Shown: positions 31,974-41,655, counted from the stretch's first letter. The stretch is DNA of 64,000 nucleotides from Clostridia bacterium (GCA_017420755.1 JAFQOG010000029.1:1-64000), one strand, 5' to 3'. Program-made: numbers and translations. Notes: generated by a model from the sequence alone, not told the origin.

Positions 31974-32237
31974 ATGAGACTAATACTTGATAGAATAGAG
32001 AAGAATTCTCGTGGTGTAAGAATAGCAGTTTTTGAGGCGAGTGACGAAAATATTGAAATTGACGAGCTTTCGATGCCAGATGGCTTTATGGATAAGCTTT
32101 TTGTAGGAGCAATAATAGATGCGCAAATAGAAAACGAAAAAATCATAAGCGCACAAATACTTTCAGACGAAACAGAAGAAAAAAGAGCCTCAATGCGCTC
32201 TCGACTTGATGCTTTAAAAAGAAGAAACAAAAAATAA
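31974..32237 (+). CDS. DUF3006 family small protein
   Basis: An 87-residue protein that fits DUF3006: the opening LILDRIEKNSRGVRIAVFE, a central short beta-rich domain with a MPDGFMDKLFVGAIID stretch, and a charged helical tail ending RRNKK. The function is unknown. AAAGGAGAG is well placed before ATG 31974. It precedes a GNAT gene by 18 bp. Confidence 0.72.
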   Translation: MRLILDRIEKNSRGVRIAVFEASDENIEIDELSMPDGFMDKLFVGAIIDAQIENEKIISAQILSDETEEKRASMRSRLDALKRRNKK

Positions 32238-32255
32238 ATTTGGGAAATAAAAATT

Positions 32256-33170
32256 ATGGAAACTATTTTTAACGCTGTAATCCTGCTTGATGTTGGAAGT
32301 GCAGTGCTAATGTCTATAAATGAAGAGGGAGAAAAATCTCTTCCAACCTTCAAAATTGAGTGCACCGAGGATGTTGCAAACGAAATTATAGAACGCTTAG
32401 AAGAAAAAACAGGAATAATTTTGCTAAATCCTCAAAATTGCGGAGTAGTTATTAAAGAAATAGGCGAGGGTGAAAAGGAAATTTATCTTCTTTATAAATC
32501 AGTTCATTCTCTTGGCGCAATCAGTAAAGCTCAAAGGGATATTTTGTGGGTGAAAAAGAAAAGACTTGAGGGCAAAGAGCTACCCAATGATTTAGAAATA
32601 TACATGAGCATTTTTAACGGAAGCTACATAGAATGTCACATGTCATATTTAGATGATTTTATTCCCCACTATGTTGAAAAAAGTAATATATGCCAAATAA
32701 ATAAGTATCAAATTCCCGAATGCGTGTCGGTAATTAGAGAATCCTTTATGAGCGTTGCGCGTGAGCTTGAGCTAACCGAGGAAAATGCCTCGCGCTTTAC
32801 CGCCTTTGCAACAACAGAATATTACTTGAATTGGCAATTGGAGCATGAAAATCGAAGAATGATTGCGTACTACGAGGATATGAGAATAGTTGGATATTAT
32901 TCCTTGCTTATTATGAAAAAAGGAGAGTGTGAGCTTAATAATCTTTGCGTTTTACCTGAATATCGTGGCAAAGGGATTGGCGCTAAGCTTCTTATGCATT
33001 CTTTTGAGATAGCAAGAGAAGAGGGCTGTAAAATAATGAACATCGGCATTATCAACGAAAACGCAACCTTAAAGCGTTGGTTTTTAACCAATGGCTTCGA
33101 GCAGATAAGGGTAGAAAAACCCGAATCCTTCCCACTTTATTGTGCATATATGAAAAGAAATTTAGAATAA
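32256..33170 (+). CDS. GNAT acetyltransferase with unassigned N-terminal domain
   Basis: A 304-residue protein. The C-terminal half (about 150-304) is a GNAT fold: acetyl-CoA motif A NNLCVLPEYRGKGIGAKLLM (about 227-246), then ENATLKRWFLTNGFEQI (motif B region). The first 130 residues are a mixed alpha/beta domain, with KSLPTFKIECTEDVANEIIE and an ICC-like turn, that I cannot place; a decayed Nudix-like fold is possible but its catalytic box is absent. The substrate is unknown. The Shine-Dalgarno is weak (GGGA). A perfect palindromic terminator follows 1 bp after the stop. Confidence 0.75.
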   Translation: METIFNAVILLDVGSAVLMSINEEGEKSLPTFKIECTEDVANEIIERLEEKTGIILLNPQNCGVVIKEIGEGEKEIYLLYKSVHSLGAISKAQRDILWVKKKRLEGKELPNDLEIYMSIFNGSYIECHMSYLDDFIPHYVEKSNICQINKYQIPECVSVIRESFMSVARELELTEENASRFTAFATTEYYLNWQLEHENRRMIAYYEDMRIVGYYSLLIMKKGECELNNLCVLPEYRGKGIGAKLLMHSFEIAREEGCKIMNIGIINENATLKRWFLTNGFEQIRVEKPESFPLYCAYMKRNLE

Positions 33171-33171
33171 G

Positions 33172-33201
33172 AAAAGCCTCTCACAGCTGTGAGAGGCTTT
33201 T
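33172..33201. terminator. Bidirectional terminator between the GNAT gene and ileS
   Basis: A perfect 30-bp palindrome with core GCCTCTCACAGCTGTGAGAG plus GC, flanked by AAAA and TTTT. It serves both converging genes. Confidence 0.88.
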
Positions 33202-33204
33202 AAA

Positions 33205-36200
33205 TTAAATTTTTTGAACTGAAATAGTTACCTTTTCACCATTGATATCCCATTCCTTTGAGAATTCAAGCGTGATATCGTAAGCAAACTCGTCACCAAG
33301 AACAACCTTAGCAATAGCATCCTCGTTTGCCTTTACATACTCTGCAATTTTATCGTTTCCACTAATTGCAACCTTAATATGATCGGTTACATCAAATCCA
33401 GAATCCTTACGCATGGTTTGAACCTTGCTTATGATTTCGTTTATATAGCCCTCCTCGATAAGCTCCTCTGTAAGAGTTGTATCGAGAGCAACGGATAGAT
33501 ATTTATCACTAATAGAGCAGTAGTTTTCCTTTTGCTTTGTTTCGATTAGCAAATCATCTTCGCAAAGAACAATTTCAAATCCGTCAACAACAAGCTTAAT
33601 AGAACCATTTGCGGTAAGCTCTGCCATAGCCTTGTTACCATCAAGCTCGCTAAGCCAAGCTCTAATAGCTCCTAGATACTTTCCATACTTAGGACCAACA
33701 GTTTTAAGCTGTGGCTTGAAGGTATATGAAGAAAACTCTGACATATCCTCAACAAATTTAACACTCTTAATATTTAGCTCATCCTCGATAATTTCAAGAT
33801 AGAAGTCGGAGAGAATGTGGCTAGTCTTTACATACATTGTTGCAAGAGGCTGACGATTTTTAAGAGAAGAATTGTTTCTTGCGGCACGACCCATAACAAC
33901 AATATCAAGAAGCGCCTTCATATCCTCTTCGAGAGTCTTGTCAATTGCACCTTCGTCAACTGTTGGGAAGTCGCAAAGATGAATGCTTTCAGGAGCAGAC
34001 TTGTCAATATTGCATACAAGATTTCTGTAAATATCCTCTGCCATGAATGGAATCATAGGAGCGCTAGCCTTAGCAGTTGTAACAAGAGCAGTATATAGAG
34101 TCATATAAGCAGCGATTTTATCGTCTGTCATATCTTGAGCCCAATATCTTTCACGACCGCGACGAACATACCAGTTGGACATATCGTCAACAAATGACTC
34201 AAGCGCCTTGCAAGCCTCAGGAATTTTGTAATTTTCAAGGCAGTCATCAACCTCTTTAACAGTTGAGTTCATTCTGGAAAGAAGCCATTTGTCCATTATG
34301 GAAAGCTTGCAATCCTCAAGCTTGTAATCCATAGGATTAAACTTGTCAATATTTGCGTAAAGAACATAGAACGCATAGGTGTTCCAAAGAGTGCCCATGA
34401 ATTTTCTTTGTCCCTCGATTACAGCCTTTCCATGGAAACGATTTGGAAGCCAAGGAGCAGAGTTGGTGTAGAAATACCAACGAATAGCATCAGCTCCATA
34501 TGTTTCGAGAGCCTCGAATGGATCTACTGCATTTCCCTTGGATTTAGACATCTTTTGTCCGTTCTCATCTTGAACATGACCAAGAACAATTACATTCTTA
34601 TACGGAGCCTTATCAAAGATAAGAGTTGAAATAGCAAGAAGAGAATAGAACCAACCTCTTGTTTGGTCAACCGCCTCTGAAATAAAGTCAGCAGGGAATT
34701 GAGCCTCAAAGAGCTCCTTATTTTCAAATGGGTAGTGGTGTTGTGCAAATGGCATAGCTCCGGAGTCAAACCAACAGTCAATAACCTCGGGAACACGATG
34801 CATCTGTCCACCACACTTTTCGCATTTTATAGTTACAGCATCAACATATGGACGATGAAGCTCAATGTCACTAGGACAGTTGTCAGACAGTGCTCTTAGC
34901 TCCTCAATTGAGCCAATAGAGTGCTTGTGTCCACATTCACACTCCCAAATATTAAGAGGAGTGCCCCAATATCTATTACGGCTAATACCCCAGTCTTGAA
35001 CATTTTCAATCCAAGCACCAAATCTGCCCTTACCAATAGATTCAGGAATCCAGTTTATAGTATTGTTGTTTTTAATAAGATTATCTCTTACTGCGCTCAT
35101 CTTAATAAACCAAGATTCACGAGCATAGTAGATAAGTGGAGTGTCGCATCTCCAACAGAATGGATAATCGTGTTCGAACTTGGGCGCATCAAAGAGCTTG
35201 CCCTCGGCATCAAGATCCTTCAAAATTACAGGATCAGCCTTTTTAACAAACATTCCACCATAAGGAGTATCGTCGGTCATTTCGCCCTTTCCGTTTACGA
35301 ATTGGACAAATGGAAGGTCATAGTTTCTTCCAATTCTTGAGTCGTCCTCGCCAAATGCAGGAGCGATGTGAACAATACCAGTACCATCACCCATTGTAAC
35401 ATAGGTGTCACAGGTTACAAAATGCGCCTTCTTGTTTTGCTTTTTAGCGCTAACGCCTGCACAAGCAAAGAGTGGCTCGTATTCAGCAAATTCAAGCTCT
35501 TTACCTGTATATCTTTCGATAATTTCATAAGCAGGAGCGCCTTCAGTCGCCAAAGGAGCAAGAACCTTGTCAAGAAGAGCTTCAGCCATATAATAAACCT
35601 TGCCATCAGCTGCCTTAACCTTACAATAAGACTCGTTAGGATTTACACAAAGTGCAACATTTGACGGAAGTGTCCAAGGAGTTGTTGTCCAAGCGAGAAA
35701 ATATGCATCCTCGTCCACCTTTTTGAATCTAACGATAGCAGAGCGCTCCTTTACAGCCTTGTATCCTTGTGCTACCTCGTGAGAGGAAAGAGGAGTGCCA
35801 CAGCGAGGGCAATAAGGAACAATCTTAAAGCCCTTGTATAAAAGACCCTTGTCCCAAATTTGCTTTAACGCCCACCATTCAGACTCTATAAAATCATTGT
35901 GATAAGTAACATATGGATTATCCATATCAGCCCAGAATCCAACAGTAGAGGAGAAATCCTCCCACATACCCTTGTATTTCCAAACGCTTTCCTTGCATTT
36001 GCCAATAAATGGATCAAGACCATACTTTTCGATTTGCTCCTTGCCATCAAGACCGAGAAGCTTTTCAACCTCAAGTTCAACGGGAAGTCCGTGTGTGTCC
36101 CAACCGGCCTTTCTTGGAACCATATAGCCCTTCATGGTTCTGTAACGAGGAATCATATCCTTTATAACACGAGTAAGAACATGACCGATATGAGGCTTTC

Positions 36201-36354
36201 CGTTAGCTGTTGGAGGACCATCATAGAAGGTATAAGAGGGAGCACCCTCACGAATTTTTATGCTTTTTTCAAAAATTGCATTATCCTTCCAAAATTGCTC
36301 GATTGCTTTTTCTCTTTCAACAAAATTGAGATTAGTAGATACCTTGTTGTACAT
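33205..36354 (-). CDS. ileS: Isoleucyl-tRNA synthetase, eukaryote-like (IleS2) class
   Basis: Charges tRNA-Ile. The 1049-residue protein has the class I signatures PHIGHVLTRVIKDMIP (HIGH) near the N-terminus and KMSKSKGNAVDP (KMSKS). An editing domain lies between them with LAWTTTPWTLPSN, and an anticodon-binding domain with a DUF5915-like tail follows. The GWDTHGLPVELEVEKLLG block and the length above 1000 residues place it in the eukaryote-like type 2 class, not the roughly 920-residue Bacillus type. AAAGGA precedes ATG 36354. It is controlled by a T-box leader. Confidence 0.95.
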   Translation of the reverse strand: MYNKVSTNLNFVEREKAIEQFWKDNAIFEKSIKIREGAPSYTFYDGPPTANGKPHIGHVLTRVIKDMIPRYRTMKGYMVPRKAGWDTHGLPVELEVEKLLGLDGKEQIEKYGLDPFIGKCKESVWKYKGMWEDFSSTVGFWADMDNPYVTYHNDFIESEWWALKQIWDKGLLYKGFKIVPYCPRCGTPLSSHEVAQGYKAVKERSAIVRFKKVDEDAYFLAWTTTPWTLPSNVALCVNPNESYCKVKAADGKVYYMAEALLDKVLAPLATEGAPAYEIIERYTGKELEFAEYEPLFACAGVSAKKQNKKAHFVTCDTYVTMGDGTGIVHIAPAFGEDDSRIGRNYDLPFVQFVNGKGEMTDDTPYGGMFVKKADPVILKDLDAEGKLFDAPKFEHDYPFCWRCDTPLIYYARESWFIKMSAVRDNLIKNNNTINWIPESIGKGRFGAWIENVQDWGISRNRYWGTPLNIWECECGHKHSIGSIEELRALSDNCPSDIELHRPYVDAVTIKCEKCGGQMHRVPEVIDCWFDSGAMPFAQHHYPFENKELFEAQFPADFISEAVDQTRGWFYSLLAISTLIFDKAPYKNVIVLGHVQDENGQKMSKSKGNAVDPFEALETYGADAIRWYFYTNSAPWLPNRFHGKAVIEGQRKFMGTLWNTYAFYVLYANIDKFNPMDYKLEDCKLSIMDKWLLSRMNSTVKEVDDCLENYKIPEACKALESFVDDMSNWYVRRGRERYWAQDMTDDKIAAYMTLYTALVTTAKASAPMIPFMAEDIYRNLVCNIDKSAPESIHLCDFPTVDEGAIDKTLEEDMKALLDIVVMGRAARNNSSLKNRQPLATMYVKTSHILSDFYLEIIEDELNIKSVKFVEDMSEFSSYTFKPQLKTVGPKYGKYLGAIRAWLSELDGNKAMAELTANGSIKLVVDGFEIVLCEDDLLIETKQKENYCSISDKYLSVALDTTLTEELIEEGYINEIISKVQTMRKDSGFDVTDHIKVAISGNDKIAEYVKANEDAIAKVVLGDEFAYDITLEFSKEWDINGEKVTISVQKI

Positions 36355-36383
36355 TTCAAAATTCCTTTCTCAATAAAATTTTT

Positions 36384-36613
36384 AAAATAAAATCTCGCCC
36401 TGTGTGAACAGGACGAGATAAAAAATCGTAAACCACCTATTCTACATACTATCATATGCGTCCTTTGTAACGGAAGGATACCGTCGTAGGCTACTTAATT
36501 CGCTACGAAGCTCAAAAGTGATATTCGTCTAAACCTAATAGCATCGAGCTTTCACCATCCTCGACTCGCTTTGGCGTTGAATTTAGATTACTGTCTTTGT
36601 CATCGCTTTTATT
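36384..36613 (-). promoter_or_regulatory. T-box riboswitch of ileS (specifier AUC)
   Basis: On the minus strand the leader has a Stem I core (GCGAGTCGAGGATGGTGAAA), a specifier region GACGAATATCAC with the Ile codon ATC at 36520-36522, and the T-box AATAGGTGGTTTACG (36427-36441). A terminator stem ATCTCGTCCTGT / ACAGGGCGAGAT (36408-36419 with 36392-36403) with a T-rich tail completes it. Uncharged tRNA-Ile should stabilise the antiterminator and switch ileS on. Confidence 0.95.
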
Positions 36614-36620
36614 ATATATG

Positions 36621-36649
36621 ATTTTAACATTAATTTATAGATTTGTCAA
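36621..36649 (-). promoter_or_regulatory. Sigma-A promoter of ileS
   Basis: Minus strand TTGACA (36644-36649), 17 bp, TAAAAT (36621-36626). It starts only 2 bp after the glycyl-tRNA synthetase stop codon. Confidence 0.88.
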
Positions 36650-36651
36650 CA

Positions 36652-38043
36652 TTAAAAATACAATTTTTCTTCAATGTAATTTTTAAGCTCTGTAATTGGG
36701 AGACGAATTTGCTCCATTGTATCTCTGTCACGAACAGTTACACAACCATCAGTCTCGCTTTCGAAATCGTATGTGATGCAGAATGGAGTACCAATCTCGT
36801 CTTGACGACGATATCTCTTACCGATAGAGCCTGTTTCGTCAAATTCAACATTGAAATACTTAGAAAGCTCTGCATATACCTCACCAGCCTTTTCAGACAG
36901 CTTCTTTGATAGTGGAAGCACAGCAGCCTTTACAGGAGCAAGAGCAGGGTGGAAGTGCATAACAGTTCTCACATCGTTTTCACCAACAGTTTCCTCGTCA
37001 TACGCTTCAACTAAGAATGCAAGAGTTACACGGTCAGCACCAAGAGATGGCTCGATAACATAAGGAACATATTTTTCGTTTGTTTCTGGGTCAAAATATT
37101 CCATGTTTTCGCCGGAGAGATTTGCATGCTGTGTAAGGTCGTAATCTGTACGGTCAGCAATTCCCCAAAGCTCTCCCCAACCAAATGGGAATAGATATTC
37201 AAAGTCAGTTGTAGCCTTTGAATAGAAGCAAAGCTCCTCAGGATCATGGTCACGAAGTCTTAAATTTTCCTTCTTCATGCCTAGATTGTAGAGGAAGTTA
37301 GCACAGTAGTCCTTCCAATAAGCAAACCATTCAAGGTCGGTGCCGGGCTTGCAGAAGAATTCAAGCTCCATCTGCTCAAACTCACGAATACGGAAAATGA
37401 AGTTTCCGGGGGTGATTTCGTTTCTAAAAGATTTACCAATTTGACCAACGCCGAATGGGAGCTTTTTTCTAGTTGTTCTAGCTATATTTTTGAAGTTTAC
37501 AAAAATACCTTGTGCTGTTTCAGGACGAAGGTAAAGCTCAGAGGTTGAGTCCTCGGTTACGCCCTGGAAGGTCTTAAACATAAGGTTGAATTTTCTTATA
37601 TCTGTAAAATCACCACTTCCACATGAAGGGCATACGATCTTATTTTCCTTGATAAAGGAGAACATTTCATCATTGGACATTCCGGCTGGATTTACATTAG
37701 AACCGGTTTGTGCAGCAAAGTCCTCAATTAGCTTGTCTGCACGGTGTCTTGTTTTACATTGCTTACAGTCCATAAGAGGGTCAGAGAAGCCACCGACATG
37801 TCCTGATGCAACCCAAACCTGTGGATTCATAAGAATTGCGCTATCAAGACCTACATTGTATCTTGACTCGCGAACAAATTTTTGCCACCAAGCCTTTTTA
37901 ATGTTGTTTTTAAATTCAACTCCAAGAGGACCGAAATCCCAAGAGTTTGCAAGACCGCCATAGATTTCAGAGCCGGGATAAACAAAGCCTCTGTTTTTGC
38001 AAAGGGCAACAACCTTTTCCATTGTTTTTTCTGAGTTATTCAT
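36652..38043 (-). CDS. glyQS: Glycyl-tRNA synthetase (alpha2 type)
   Basis: Charges tRNA-Gly. The 463-residue single-chain class II enzyme is of the homodimeric type, not the alpha2-beta2 GlyQ/GlyS form. Seen are the N-terminal [20 protein letters not shown], motif 2 with [20 protein letters not shown], motif 3 with [14 protein letters not shown], and an anticodon-binding domain at the end. The frame opens at 38061 (TTG), but AAAGGA lies 9 nt before ATG 38043. A zinc-like CKQCKTRH and CPSCGSG pair sits in the insertion (about 90-150). No T-box is visible upstream. Confidence 0.95.
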   Translation of the reverse strand: MNNSEKTMEKVVALCKNRGFVYPGSEIYGGLANSWDFGPLGVEFKNNIKKAWWQKFVRESRYNVGLDSAILMNPQVWVASGHVGGFSDPLMDCKQCKTRHRADKLIEDFAAQTGSNVNPAGMSNDEMFSFIKENKIVCPSCGSGDFTDIRKFNLMFKTFQGVTEDSTSELYLRPETAQGIFVNFKNIARTTRKKLPFGVGQIGKSFRNEITPGNFIFRIREFEQMELEFFCKPGTDLEWFAYWKDYCANFLYNLGMKKENLRLRDHDPEELCFYSKATTDFEYLFPFGWGELWGIADRTDYDLTQHANLSGENMEYFDPETNEKYVPYVIEPSLGADRVTLAFLVEAYDEETVGENDVRTVMHFHPALAPVKAAVLPLSKKLSEKAGEVYAELSKYFNVEFDETGSIGKRYRRQDEIGTPFCITYDFESETDGCVTVRDRDTMEQIRLPITELKNYIEEKLYF

Positions 38044-38081
38044 ATTTATAAATCCTTTCAAGAAAAATTATATTCCCATTT

Positions 38082-38110
38082 ATTATATAGTAAAAATAAA
38101 ATAATTTCAA
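38082..38110 (-). promoter_or_regulatory. Sigma-A promoter of glyQS
   Basis: Minus strand TTGAAA (38105-38110), 17 bp, TATAAT (38082-38087). Confidence 0.85.
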
Positions 38111-38240
38111 GTCCAATTTTTAAAATAACTATTAATAATATAAAATTTGTATAATAATTACAATTTTGTAAGGATTATGTAATCTTTTTTATACATAAAA
38201 GTAAAAAAATAAAATTATAAAATAAAATATAAAAAAACTA

Positions 38241-38269
38241 TTGATTTTTGAAAACAACTTTGTTATAAT
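38241..38269 (+). promoter_or_regulatory. Sigma-A promoter of the HPr gene
   Basis: TTGATT (38241-38246), 17 bp, TATAAT (38264-38269). Between this and the opposing glyQS promoter lies about 130 bp of A/T-rich sequence with nothing recognised. Confidence 0.85.
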
Positions 38270-38315
38270 TAGTTTCAGTATTTTAAGAAATGCCCTAGAT
38301 AGAGGAGAAAATTTT

Positions 38316-38579
38316 ATGATATCACGTGATGTTACAATAGTAAACGATGTTGGATTGCATGCAAGACCTGCTACTTTCTTCATCCAGAAAGCCAATTCTT
38401 ATAAGGCATCTCTTTGGATTGAAAAGGAAGACCGTAGAGTAAACGCTAAGAGCTTACTCGGCGTGCTTTCTATGGGAATTGTAAAGGGAACAAAGGTTAC
38501 CATTATTGCTGATGGCGTTGACGAGGCAGAGGCTGTTGCAGGTCTCGAAACCTTAATCGTATCAGGACTTAATGATTAA
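38316..38579 (+). CDS. ptsH: HPr family phosphocarrier protein
   Basis: An 87-residue HPr. Both regulatory residues are present and at canonical positions: His15 in VGLHARPATF, the EI-dependent site, and Ser46 in NAKSLLGVLSMGI, the HPr kinase site. So it can act in sugar PTS transport and in catabolite control. The frame is open from 38241, but AGAGGAGA is spaced for ATG 38316. No ptsI or EII genes are nearby. A weak terminator separates it from uvrC. Crh is excluded by His15. Confidence 0.9.
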   Translation: MISRDVTIVNDVGLHARPATFFIQKANSYKASLWIEKEDRRVNAKSLLGVLSMGIVKGTKVTIIADGVDEAEAVAGLETLIVSGLND

Positions 38580-38591
38580 CAAATAACATTC

Positions 38592-38623
38592 GGCGATAGT
38601 TTTATACTGTCGCCTATTTGTTT
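38592..38623 (+). terminator. Weak terminator between the HPr gene and uvrC
   Basis: Stem GGCGATAG / CTGTCGCC (38592-38599 and 38607-38614, one G-T pair) followed by TATTTGTTT; likely to be leaky. Confidence 0.5.
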
Positions 38624-38637
38624 GAAGGGAGGAAATT

Positions 38638-40485
38638 ATGACAGACCAAAGACTTGTGTATTTGCGTGAAAAGTCATCTAAGCTACCACGCACACCTGGC
38701 GTATATATTATGAAAAATAAAAACGATAAGGTTATATATGTGGGAAAGTCTCGTTCTCTTAAGGATAGAGTGTCACAGTATTTCCATCTTTCAAGCGATG
38801 CAAATGTTAAAACGATTAGAATGGTATCTCAAATTTACGATTTTGAAACAATATTTTGCGATACCGAAATAGAGGCCCTTGCTCTTGAAAACACTAAAAT
38901 AAAACAATATACTCCAAAATATAACATTTTGTTAAAGGATTCTAAGTCGTATCCTTATATCAAGGTAACAATGAATGAAGCATATCCTCGTATAATGCAA
39001 ACAAGAAAGCGCTTAAACGATGGCGCTAAATATTTTGGACCTTATTCCGGAATGTCTGTTGTTTATAGTGTTATTGGAACTCTTGAAAGAGCACTTGGTA
39101 TTCCAATGTGCAAAAGGCAATTTCCTCGCGATATAGGCAAGGAGCGCCCTTGCATCTATAAGCAGTTAGGACGATGCATGGCTCCGTGCGATAATAGCAT
39201 AAGCGCCGAGGACTATTATAAGGTGATGCAATGTGCTATTGATATTCTTAAAGGCAATACCAAGGAGGCAATAGCATCCTTAACTGAACAAATGTATTAT
39301 CACGCTGAAAATGAGCGCTTTGAGGATGCTGCGCGTTGCAGAGATGGGATAGATGCGCTTAACAAGCTAGGCGAGGGACAAAAGGTAGTTGGCGCTCCGG
39401 ATGACGAGTACGATGTTATCGCAGTATATGATGATGAGCTATGCACAACAATATCCGTGTTTTATATTAGAGGCGGACTGATTGCGGATAGCGAGGTGTT
39501 TAATTTCGGGGCAAGCGAGCTTTTTGCCGATGATAATTATGAATATATGTCATCATTTTTGATTGATTTATATTCTAAACGAGAGTATATTCCAACCGAT
39601 ATTCTTCTTTCCTTTAAGCTTCAAGAGGAGGAAAGAGAGCTCGTTGAAGGATATATAAGAAATTTAGCGGGTAGAGCTATAAATATAAAAATTCCTCAAA
39701 GAGGAGAAAATAAAAGGCTTTGTGAAATGGTTGAATTGAATGCGAGAGAGCAAGCAAAGCAATATAAAGAAAGTGCAGAGCGTGATACGAGAATTCTTGT
39801 TAAGCTCTCACAGATGTTATCACTTGATACAGTGCCCGAAAGAATAGAGGCATACGACATTTCAAACCTAGGAAATGAGCACATTACCGCAGGAATGATA
39901 GTGTCGGAAAATGGAAAGCTTAAAAAGAGTGATTATAGGATTTTTAAAATAAAAAATCAAAGCGGTGCAGATGACTATTCTGCTATGAGAGAGGTCCTTT
40001 TGAGAAGAATTTCTCACTTGGATGATAAAACAGGAAGCTTTTCTGTTCCACCGGATCTTATATTACTTGATGGTGGAATGACTCATGTTGGTGTTGTAAA
40101 AAAAGCGTTTTTAGAGCTTGGGATAAATATACCCGTTTTTGGAATGGTTAAGGATGAGCACCATAAGACAAGGACTATCGTTACAGATTGCGAGGAGATA
40201 AGTATAGCTAAGGAGCAATCGGTATTTGTATTTGTGTACAAGCTTCAAGAGGAGGTTCACCGCTTTACTGTTTCAAAAATGGATTCGTCAAAGAGAAGGA
40301 CACTTAAAACATCCTCTCTTGAAAAAATCGAAGGAATAGGTCCTACAAAGGCAAGAAAGCTCCTCGCTCATTTTAAGACAATATCCGCATTGAAAGAGGC
40401 TACCATAGAGCAAATTGCAGGTGTTAAGGGAATTTCCTTATCAGATGCAACAAAAATATTTAATTATTTTAGGCAAGAGGTATGA
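38638..40485 (+). CDS. uvrC: UvrABC excinuclease subunit C
   Basis: Makes the dual incisions in nucleotide excision repair. The 615-residue protein has the N-terminal GIY-YIG nuclease (PGVYIMKNKNDKVIYVGKSR), a cysteine region CKRQFPRD to CIYKQLGRCMAPC (about 160-182), the UVR motif around 202-236, and the RNase H-like C-terminal nuclease (EAYDISNLGNEHITAGMIV, LLDGGMTHV). Two helix-hairpin-helix motifs close it (EKIEGIGPTKARKLL). AAGGGAGG precedes ATG 38638. Confidence 0.96.
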   Translation: MTDQRLVYLREKSSKLPRTPGVYIMKNKNDKVIYVGKSRSLKDRVSQYFHLSSDANVKTIRMVSQIYDFETIFCDTEIEALALENTKIKQYTPKYNILLKDSKSYPYIKVTMNEAYPRIMQTRKRLNDGAKYFGPYSGMSVVYSVIGTLERALGIPMCKRQFPRDIGKERPCIYKQLGRCMAPCDNSISAEDYYKVMQCAIDILKGNTKEAIASLTEQMYYHAENERFEDAARCRDGIDALNKLGEGQKVVGAPDDEYDVIAVYDDELCTTISVFYIRGGLIADSEVFNFGASELFADDNYEYMSSFLIDLYSKREYIPTDILLSFKLQEEERELVEGYIRNLAGRAINIKIPQRGENKRLCEMVELNAREQAKQYKESAERDTRILVKLSQMLSLDTVPERIEAYDISNLGNEHITAGMIVSENGKLKKSDYRIFKIKNQSGADDYSAMREVLLRRISHLDDKTGSFSVPPDLILLDGGMTHVGVVKKAFLELGINIPVFGMVKDEHHKTRTIVTDCEEISIAKEQSVFVFVYKLQEEVHRFTVSKMDSSKRRTLKTSSLEKIEGIGPTKARKLLAHFKTISALKEATIEQIAGVKGISLSDATKIFNYFRQEV

Positions 40486-40486
40486 T

Positions 40487-41053
40487 ATGAAAATAATTAC
40501 TGGAAGCGCAAAGGGAATGAGCTTGTTTACTCTCGAGGGCGATATGACAAGACCAACCTCTCAAAGAGTTAAGGAGGCGGTTTTCTCCATGCTTCAATTT
40601 GAAATGGAGAATTCTGTTGTTTTAGATTTATTTGCAGGAAGTGGACAGCTCGGCTTGGAGGCGTTAAGCAGAGGTGCGAAAAGGGCATATTTTTCAGACT
40701 CGTCAAGAGAAGCAATTGATATTATCATAAAAAACGCAAAAAAAGCAAAGCTAGATAACAAATGCGTTATATCATGGTGTGATTACAAGCAAATGCTTTC
40801 AAATCTTTATGAAAAGGAAGCCTTTGATATAGTTTTTATCGATCCACCATATAAAAGCAAGGTCATACCAGATGCTTTAAACAGACTGATTAATTCTAAG
40901 ACCATTTCCTCTCATACAAAAATCGTGTGTGAAAGTGGCGACGCAGATATTTTTGACTTGGACGAGGGCTTGAAGGAAAAATTTGAAATAATCAAACAAG
41001 CTAGATATTCAATAAGCTATATAACAATACTAGTTCCGAAAATTGGAGAATAA
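40487..41053 (+). CDS. rsmD: 16S rRNA (guanine966-N2)-methyltransferase
   Basis: A 188-residue methyltransferase. RsmD features: KIITGSAKGMSLFTL, RPTSQRVKEAVFSML, SAM motif VVLDLFAGSGQLGLEALSRG (about 45-64), and catalytic motif IV DIVFIDPPYK (about 115-124). The open frame starts inside uvrC at 40415, but GAGG before ATG 40487 gives the true start just after the uvrC stop. It precedes coaD by 2 bp, the conserved rsmD-coaD pair. Confidence 0.94.
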   Translation: MKIITGSAKGMSLFTLEGDMTRPTSQRVKEAVFSMLQFEMENSVVLDLFAGSGQLGLEALSRGAKRAYFSDSSREAIDIIIKNAKKAKLDNKCVISWCDYKQMLSNLYEKEAFDIVFIDPPYKSKVIPDALNRLINSKTISSHTKIVCESGDADIFDLDEGLKEKFEIIKQARYSISYITILVPKIGE

Positions 41054-41055
41054 GA

Positions 41056-41535
41056 ATGAAGGCTATAATAACAGGTAGCTTTGATCCTATGACCACAGGA
41101 CATGTGGAAATTGTGAAAAAGGCGAGCGCGTTTTTTGACGAGCTTTATGTTGTGGCGCTTTTAAACGCTCAAAAAAACTATTTGCTTACGCTAGACGAAA
41201 AAAAAGAAATCATGCGTCTTTCCTTGGGAGACATTGATAATGTTATCGTAGATGCATATGACGGATTAACAGCCGATTATATGCATAATCACGGAATAAC
41301 GAAAATCGTGCGTGGCATAAGAAATGACTCTGACAGGGAATACGAGCAAGAGCTATCACGGGCTATGAAATGCTTTGATAATAGCTTTGAAACGATTTTT
41401 ATAGAAGCCGATAGTGCTTTTGAGGATATTAGCTCGACTCACGCAAGAGAATTATTAGAGCAAGGGAAATCTCTTGAAGGAGTGATTTCTGAAAACGCGA
41501 TACCAAGATTACTTGAAATTTTTAGATCAAAGTGA
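41056..41535 (+). CDS. coaD: Phosphopantetheine adenylyltransferase
   Basis: Penultimate step of coenzyme A synthesis. The 159-residue protein has the nucleotidyltransferase motif GSFDPMTTGHVEIVKKA (residues 7-23; T/HxGH), IVRGIRNDSDREYEQELSRA, and the ISSTHARELL signature for ATP binding. It ends the HPr-uvrC-rsmD-coaD series and is followed by a strong terminator. Confidence 0.96.
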   Translation: MKAIITGSFDPMTTGHVEIVKKASAFFDELYVVALLNAQKNYLLTLDEKKEIMRLSLGDIDNVIVDAYDGLTADYMHNHGITKIVRGIRNDSDREYEQELSRAMKCFDNSFETIFIEADSAFEDISSTHARELLEQGKSLEGVISENAIPRLLEIFRSK

Positions 41536-41552
41536 AAAATTCATAAAAATTT

Positions 41553-41583
41553 AACAAGCGAGATGAAAATCTCGCTTGTTTTT
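41553..41583 (+). terminator. Terminator after coaD
   Basis: A 12-bp perfect stem AACAAGCGAGAT / ATCTCGCTTGTT with a GAAA tetraloop and TTT (41553-41583). Confidence 0.92.
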
Positions 41584-41655
41584 GCTTTATTGGGCTTAAT
41601 TTTATTAATTATATTCGCTAAAAATGAAAAAAATTAAAAAAATTTCAAAAACCTA

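Noticed and set aside
34921-35340. 139-codon ORF antisense to ileS
   Set aside because: Shadow of the conserved synthetase; the same holds for the other long plus-strand frames at 35899-36390 and 37586-37963.
38044-38110. T-box leader for glycyl-tRNA synthetase
   Set aside because: Only about 40 bp separate the promoter from the start codon, with no GGTGG-type T-box or terminator.
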